This document shows, one piece after another, positions 27,931 to 31,671 of a stretch of DNA of 31,671 nt. Within the stretch, counting starts at the first letter, position 1; the number at the start of each line of letters is the position of its first letter. Under the pieces are notes generated by a model that searched no databases, was not told the origin of the DNA, and worked only from the letters and a program-made list of their open reading frames with translations. The stretch is from Lichenicola sp964248625 (GTDB lineage Bacteria; Pseudomonadota; Alphaproteobacteria; Acetobacterales; Acetobacteraceae), in NCBI GenBank assembly GCA_964248625.1, contig CAXTZG010000041.1, positions 1 to 31,671 of the forward strand, in the 5' to 3' direction. The position numbers and the translations under genes were made by a program.

Positions 27931-28143
27931 GTGCTGCCGCAGGCGGCCAGCCTGTCATGAAGCCCCTGCGCCGCAAAGCGGCCGTATGAAGTCCCTGCGC
28001 CGCAAGGCGGCCGCACCTCGTATAGGCCGCAGGTCCTCCCGTCCGGGCGGCGTCCGGAGGAGTTTGTTAGAGGTTGTACAGCGAGGGCGGCCGGCATCCC
28101 GCGGGTCATCCGGGCGGGCGTGCCCCGATCGTGAAGCCCCTGC
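27931..28143. repeat. Tandem hairpin-forming repeat array in intergenic region
   Basis: Two 29-base units (27957-27985 and 27986-28014) are directly adjacent and differ at only three positions. Each starts ATGAAG and contains the dyad GCCGC-AAR-GCGGC (27970-27982, 27999-28011). A third, less similar dyad GCCGC-AG-GCGGC lies at 27936-27947, and a 12-base fragment TGAAGCCCCTGC recurs at 28132-28143. The 29-base period rules out a coding repeat. The array sits 30-110 bases before the AI-2E transporter start and may be a REP-like or slippage-expanded element. Confidence 0.7.
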
Positions 28144-28230
28144 CACAAACTTTGCACGTCGTATCGTCAGCCGATCATTTCGTGATGGCAAATCGCACGC
28201 GATCGGATTACCGTTAGTTTTGTGTTAATC

Positions 28231-28252
28231 GATGTCGAGCGAGATCGACGTC
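28231..28252. promoter_or_regulatory. Operator-like dyad upstream of the XRE regulator
   Basis: GATGTCGA and TCGACGTC form an 8-base inverted repeat with one mismatch around a 6-base spacer, ending 28 bases before the start codon. The position and geometry fit the binding site of a dimeric HTH regulator controlling its own gene. No experimental or comparative support is available here. Confidence 0.45.
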
Positions 28253-28280
28253 ACTTTGTTAGCGGCAACCAGGATCTGCT

Positions 28281-29162
28281 ATGCGTCTCAATGAAATCGG
28301 CCAGCAACTGCGTGCCTACCGCCTTGAGTCCGGCATGCGCGCGGAGGAGATCGCAGCGCGCCTCGGCGTGTCGCGCGCCGCACTCTACCGCTACGAGAAG
28401 GGCGAGGTCATCAAGCTGGACACGGTCCAGCGGCTGGCCGAGCTGCTGAAGATCTCGCCGCTGTCCCTGCTGGGCATCGGTGTCGAGTACTACAGCCGCA
28501 CCGTGGGCTTCTTCGAGCGGCTGCGGCAGATCGAGGAAACGACCGACCAGGTGCTGCAGGTCGGCGCGCCGCTCTGCTACCTGACGACGTCGGACGCCTA
28601 CGACACGGTCCTGACCCAGAGCCTTTTCGAGCTGGCCGACGAGGCCGGCGACGAGGCGGCGACCGCGCGGGCGCTGGCCGAGCAGGTGCTCGGCATCCTG
28701 TCGAGCCGCAAGCGCGTCTACCAGACGCGCCGGCCGGGCATCATCGCCATCCTGTCCGAGCAGGCGCTGCAGAACCTCCTGCATGAGGGCATCTGCGGCG
28801 GCCTGGCCGTCAGCGAGTCGCTGCGCCAGCGCTGCCGCGAGGTCGCCGCCGCCGAGGTCGAGGCGATCGCTTCGCTGCTGGAGACCGAGCCGATGGGGCT
28901 GCAGTTCAGCCTGCTGCCCAGCATCGAGCCCTCGACCAACTGCGTGCTGCTCAGGCAGCGCGACCGGGCGACGCTGGCGATCAATCCGTTCCGCAGCGAC
29001 TCCGGCTGCAGCCTGTCGACCGGTGTCGCCCTGATCACCGGCGCGCCGGAGGCGGTCGCGACACATCAGCGCGTGGCCGAGGGGATGTGGCGCGATTCGA
29101 TCAAGGGCACCACGGCGGCAAGGCGCGTGCGGGCGCTGCTTGCAGCGCACCGCATCCAGTGA
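28281..29162 (+). CDS. XRE-family transcriptional regulator with an unrecognised C-terminal domain
   Basis: The 293-residue protein begins with a Cro/CI-type HTH (about 5-60). It has IGQQLRAYRLESGMRAEEIA, then the recognition helix region LGVSRAALYRYEKGE, where YRYEKGE is the classic end of the helix. The remaining 230 residues contain FFERLRQIEETTDQVLQVGA and a mostly helical middle, then SLLPSIEPSTNCVLLRQRDRA and ITGAPEAVATHQRVAEGMW. I do not recognise this domain; it may bind a metabolite. It is followed within 97 bases by 3-mercaptopyruvate sulfurtransferase and cystathionine beta-lyase genes on the same strand, so cysteine or homocysteine metabolism is the likely target. A dyad lies just upstream of its start. 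Confidence 0.88.
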   Translation: MRLNEIGQQLRAYRLESGMRAEEIAARLGVSRAALYRYEKGEVIKLDTVQRLAELLKISPLSLLGIGVEYYSRTVGFFERLRQIEETTDQVLQVGAPLCYLTTSDAYDTVLTQSLFELADEAGDEAATARALAEQVLGILSSRKRVYQTRRPGIIAILSEQALQNLLHEGICGGLAVSESLRQRCREVAAAEVEAIASLLETEPMGLQFSLLPSIEPSTNCVLLRQRDRATLAINPFRSDSGCSLSTGVALITGAPEAVATHQRVAEGMWRDSIKGTTAARRVRALLAAHRIQ

Positions 29163-29259
29163 TCTAGACTCGGCGCCTCACGTCGGCGGACATCCGGCGG
29201 CCGGCCGTCACCATCGGCTGGCCCCGGCCGTCCGGGTGCCGGCTCAGGAGGATTGCCGC

Positions 29260-30144
29260 ATGGGTCCGCTCATCTCCACCGCCGAACTCGCCGCGCGCCT
29301 CGGGCGGGCGGCGGCGGACCGCGACGGCCTGGTGATCCTGGATGCGACGACGCCGCTTCCGGGCGAACGTTTCGATCCCGAGGCCGCCTTCCTCGACGCC
29401 CATGTTCCCGGCGCGCGCCGGTTCGACATCGAGGCCTTCTCCGATCCCGATGCCGGGCTGCCGCATACGGTTCCGGGTCAGGGCCGGTTCACGCGCCTGA
29501 TCCGAGCGCTCGGTGTCTCCAACGACAGCGACGTGGTGTTCTATGACCAGACCGGGGTCGTCTCCGCGGCCCGCGGCTGGTGGCTGCTGCAGCTGTTCGG
29601 CCATGACCGGGTCCAGGTGCTCGATGGCGGTCTGCCGGCATGGCGTGCGGAGGGTGGCGCGGTGGAGGCAGGCGAACCGCCGCCGACAGCCCCCGGGCGG
29701 TTCGTTTCGGCGCTGCGGGCGCGGCGCCTGGCCGGGCTCGGCGACATGATGGAGCTGTCGCGCCAGGCCGATTCGGCCGCACCGGCATCCGGCACCGCGC
29801 GGCTGCTGGACGCTCGCAGCCGGGGGCGCTTCGAGGGCACCGCGCCGGAGCCGCGCGCCGGTCTGCCGGGCGGTCATATCCCCGGTGCGACCAGCCTGCC
29901 GTTCGGCGAGCTGCTGGTCGACGGACGCTGCTTCCGGCCGGCCGCCGAGCTGCGGACGCGCTTCGCCGCCGCCGGCGTCGCCGAGGGCGATCCGGTGGTG
30001 ACGAGCTGCGGCTCCGGCCTCACCGCGTCGGTGCTGTCGCTCGGTCTGGCGGTCTGCGGCCTCGGCCCCGGCTCGCTCTATGACGGCTCCTGGACCGAAT
30101 GGGCGCAGGCGCCGGTGCCACGCGCGACGGGAGCCGGCCGATGA
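29260..30144 (+). CDS. sseA: 3-mercaptopyruvate sulfurtransferase (two-domain rhodanese)
   Basis: This enzyme moves sulfur from 3-mercaptopyruvate to cyanide or thiol acceptors. The 294-residue protein has two rhodanese domains. The first (about 1-140, with ILDATTPLPG, FLDAHVPGARRFDI and VVFYDQTGVVSAARGWWLL) lacks a catalytic Cys. The second (about 155-285) carries LLDARSRGRFEG, GHIPGATSLPF and the active loop CGSGLTA, with Cys250. C-G-S-G-x-T-A favours mercaptopyruvate, whereas C-R-K-G-V-T would favour thiosulfate. AGGAGG precedes ATG 29260. The stop overlaps the next ATG by 4 bases, coupling it to the cystathionine beta-lyase. The product probably supports cysteine catabolism. Confidence 0.94.
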   Translation: MGPLISTAELAARLGRAAADRDGLVILDATTPLPGERFDPEAAFLDAHVPGARRFDIEAFSDPDAGLPHTVPGQGRFTRLIRALGVSNDSDVVFYDQTGVVSAARGWWLLQLFGHDRVQVLDGGLPAWRAEGGAVEAGEPPPTAPGRFVSALRARRLAGLGDMMELSRQADSAAPASGTARLLDARSRGRFEGTAPEPRAGLPGGHIPGATSLPFGELLVDGRCFRPAAELRTRFAAAGVAEGDPVVTSCGSGLTASVLSLGLAVCGLGPGSLYDGSWTEWAQAPVPRATGAGR

Positions 30145-31373
30145 GCGGCGACGAGGTTCCCGCCGCCGATGCGGGCTGGTCCGGCCTGACCGCCAAGCTG
30201 GTCCGGCTCGGCAGGCCGACCGGCACCGAGCCCGGCTTCGTCAATCCGCCGGTCGCGCGCGGCTCGACGGTGCTCTACGAGAGCATGGACGCGATGCGGG
30301 CGAGGTCGGCCCGGCGCTACGACCACGAGCTCATCTACGGGGCCATGGGCGGACCGACCCAGGCGCTGCTCGAGGAGGCGGTCGCCGCGATCGAGGGCGG
30401 ACGGCATACCCAGGTCGTCTCGTCCGGGCTCGCCGCCTGCACCACGCCGCTGCTGGCCTTTCTGGGTGCCGGCGGCCACTGCCTGATGCCGGACAGCGTC
30501 TATGGTCCGACCCGCCGGTTCTGCGACAGCATGCTGCGCCGGCTGGGCGTCGAGACGACCTACTACGATCCGCTGATCCCGGAGCCGGCGCTGCATGCGC
30601 TGATGCGCCCGACCACCCAGGTGCTGTTCACCGAAAGCCCCGGCAGCCACAGCTTCGAGGTCCAGGACGTGGCGATGCTGGCCCGGGTCGCGCACGAGCA
30701 CGGCGCCAAGCTGATGCTCGACAACACCTGGGGCATCCACGTGTTCCAGCCGTTCCGGCACGGCGTCGACGTGTCGATCCAGGCGCTGACCAAGTATCCC
30801 GTCGGACATGCTGATGCGGTGGTGGGGGCCATCACCGTGGTGGATCAGGCGGACTGGGTGGTGGTGCGCGACGCGGTGGTGCAGCTGGGCCAGTTCGCCA
30901 GTCCGGACGATTGCTGGCTGACGCTGCGCGGCCTGCGCACCATGGGGGTGCGGCTGGAACGGCAGTCGCGCTCGGCGCTGATCGTCGCGCGCTGGCTGCA
31001 GGATCGCCCGGAGGTGGCGCGCGTGCTGCATCCGGCGCTGCCGGGCAGCCCCGGACACGAGTTCTGGGTGCGCGACTTCAGCGGCGCCGCCAGCCTGTTC
31101 GGCGTGGTGTTCCGCGCGCAGTACTCGGCCGCCGCGGTCGAGGACATGGTGGGCGCGCTGGCGGTGTTCGGGCTCGGCGCGTCGTGGGGCGGCTATGAGA
31201 GCCTGGCGCTGCCCACCACCGGGATCGTCAGCCGCACCGCGGCCCGCCTGCGGCCGCATGAGGCGCCACCCGCAGGGGCGGCGTTGCGGCTGCATGTTGG
31301 TTTGGAGTCGCCGGAGGAGCTGATCGCCGATCTCGAAGGCGGTCTCGAGGTGCTGCGCGCCGCGTCCGCCTGA
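30141..31373 (+). CDS. metC: Cystathionine beta-lyase
   Basis: This PLP enzyme cleaves cystathionine to homocysteine, pyruvate and ammonia, the second trans-sulfuration step to methionine. The 410-residue protein of the Cys/Met metabolism PLP family has VNPPVARGSTVLY, SGLAACTTPLLAFL and DSVYGPTRRFCD. VETTYYDP and FTESPGSHSFEVQD follow. DNTWGIHVFQP carries the Asp that binds the PLP nitrogen, and ALTKYPVGHADA contains the Schiff-base Lys218. GYESLALP is near the substrate pocket. The ATG at 30141 overlaps the sseA stop (ATGA). The short N-terminal extension before LVRLGRPTG is acidic and unconserved. Similar genes are sometimes annotated as cystathionine gamma-synthase, but the motif set fits the beta-lyase type. 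Confidence 0.94.
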   Translation: MSGDEVPAADAGWSGLTAKLVRLGRPTGTEPGFVNPPVARGSTVLYESMDAMRARSARRYDHELIYGAMGGPTQALLEEAVAAIEGGRHTQVVSSGLAACTTPLLAFLGAGGHCLMPDSVYGPTRRFCDSMLRRLGVETTYYDPLIPEPALHALMRPTTQVLFTESPGSHSFEVQDVAMLARVAHEHGAKLMLDNTWGIHVFQPFRHGVDVSIQALTKYPVGHADAVVGAITVVDQADWVVVRDAVVQLGQFASPDDCWLTLRGLRTMGVRLERQSRSALIVARWLQDRPEVARVLHPALPGSPGHEFWVRDFSGAASLFGVVFRAQYSAAAVEDMVGALAVFGLGASWGGYESLALPTTGIVSRTAARLRPHEAPPAGAALRLHVGLESPEELIADLEGGLEVLRAASA

Positions 31374-31403
31374 ACCGGCTGCCCGTGCAGCGGCATCAGC
31401 TCC

Positions 31404-31428
31404 AGGCCGGGCTTCGGGTCCGGAGCCT
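31404..31428 (+). terminator. Imperfect hairpin after metC (weak terminator candidate)
   Basis: AGGCCGG at 31404-31410 pairs with CCGG-AG-CCT at 31420-31428 through a 9-base loop and a 2-base bulge. It lies 30 bases past the metC stop in the convergent gap of 87 bases. No T tract follows, so this is a weak suggestion only. Confidence 0.25.
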
Positions 31429-31460
31429 CCTCATGTTGATCGGGCCATCTGGCTGTCCGG

Positions 31461-31671
31461 TCACCGCGGATGCTCGTCCCTGTGTCCCGGTGGCGCCGGA
31501 TGGGGCGGTGCCGGACGAGGCGGTGGCGGTGCCGGACGAGGCGCCGGACGGGGCGGCGGTGGCGCTGCATGCGGAGGCGGGGCAGGACGCACCGGCTGCG
31601 GTCGCGGCGCCTCGCGCGGCGCCGCACGGGGCTGAGGCTGTGGCGGACGAGCCGCCTCGTGTGCCGCGGGC
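31461..31671 (-). CDS. Proline-rich C-terminus of an incomplete minus-strand gene
   Basis: From the right window edge a minus-strand frame stays open for 69 residues to a TGA at 31461-31463. It is composed of Pro, Ala, Arg and His, with repeated short units such as PPPPRPAP and RPAPP, then PPGHRDEHPR at the end. This kind of low-complexity, surface or envelope tail is common at the end of exported or membrane-associated proteins. The domain part lies outside the window. The frame is supported by the strong composition bias; other frames here give only mixed Arg-rich junk. Family unknown. Confidence 0.55.
   Translation of the reverse strand, partial: PAAHEAARPPQPQPRAAPREAPRPQPVRPAPPPHAAPPPPRPAPRPAPPPPRPAPPHPAPPGHRDEHPR

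Larger units (their letters stand above)
27905..28280. other. 376-base intergenic region between divergent AI-2E and XRE genes
   Basis: This is the only gap above 300 bases in the window. It holds the hairpin repeat array and an operator-like dyad (28231-28252), both listed separately. It also includes an AT-richer stretch (28144-28260) that is the likely promoter area for the XRE regulator. Near 28152 a TTGCAC could be a -35 element, but no convincing -10 follows. A small Arg-rich frame at 27986-28228 is judged non-coding. Confidence 0.6.

Noticed and set aside
27986..28228. Small Arg-rich open frame of 80 residues on the plus strand
   Set aside because: It starts inside the repeat array, has no clear ribosome binding site, and its Arg-rich composition is what any high-GC non-coding frame gives.
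31193..31627. Arg-rich minus-strand frame overlapping metC
   Set aside because: It covers the end of a well-supported gene on the other strand and has random composition; the Pro-rich frame next to it is the credible one.

Overview
The window is a dense, very GC-rich (about 70%) stretch of bacterial chromosome with about 35 genes and almost no spare DNA. Gene content and protein style point to an alphaproteobacterium of the Rhodospirillales/Acetobacteraceae type. The indicators are a ClpS-ClpA pair divergent from a D-Ala-D-Ala carboxypeptidase, a PurS/PurQ/small-PurL type FGAM synthase, a BolA-Grx4 pair, a class 2 PyrD and a YjbE-type TerC protein. No rRNA, tRNA, CRISPR, insertion sequence or prophage was seen. 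The taxonomic call is inference from protein style, not from a marker-gene search.

Left part (1-8750). The C-terminal end of an unknown + strand gene abuts a minus-strand pair: a small unknown protein and an HTH regulator with a degenerate S24 domain. Next come pyrD and a HAD class IIA hydrolase (+, overlapping by one base), a YqgE/AlgH protein (-), a small unknown protein (+), a YdfG-like short-chain dehydrogenase and a PPK2 polyphosphate kinase (+). A strong hairpin terminator then separates the PPK2 gene from clpA and clpS (-).

Middle (8750-21520). A secreted DD-carboxypeptidase, methionine aminopeptidase and gamma-glutamyltransferase are on +. A TerC-family membrane protein (-) is divergent from purB (+). 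Then come an NRDE/TANGO2 protein that starts with a nucleophile-like Cys2, and the tightly coupled run purC-purS-(Rap1a/Tai-like secreted protein)-purQ-purL. Consecutive genes in this run overlap by 4 bases. bolA, the monothiol glutaredoxin gene and a small basic secreted protein follow. The secreted Rap1a/Tai-like gene embedded in a de novo purine operon is the most unexpected arrangement in the window.

Right part (21521-31671). A DUF1800/DUF1501 pair with a Tat-like leader and yraN are on minus, and a two-HKD phospholipase D-type cardiolipin synthase is on +. An endonuclease/exonuclease/phosphatase-fold protein and an AI-2E-family membrane protein are on minus. A 376-base intergenic region then carries tandem hairpin-forming repeats and an operator-like dyad. 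An XRE-type regulator with an unrecognised C-terminal domain follows, with 3-mercaptopyruvate sulfurtransferase and cystathionine beta-lyase, forming a likely regulated sulfur-amino-acid unit. The right edge holds the proline-rich C-terminus of an incomplete minus-strand gene.

Most of the window is housekeeping: purine and pyrimidine synthesis, protein turnover, cell wall, lipid and sulfur metabolism. I did not find a clear novel defence or mobile system. The most worthwhile leads are the Rap1a/Tai-like insertion in the pur operon, the repeat array at 27931-28014, the regulator-led sulfur cluster, and the S24 regulator that appears unable to self-cleave.
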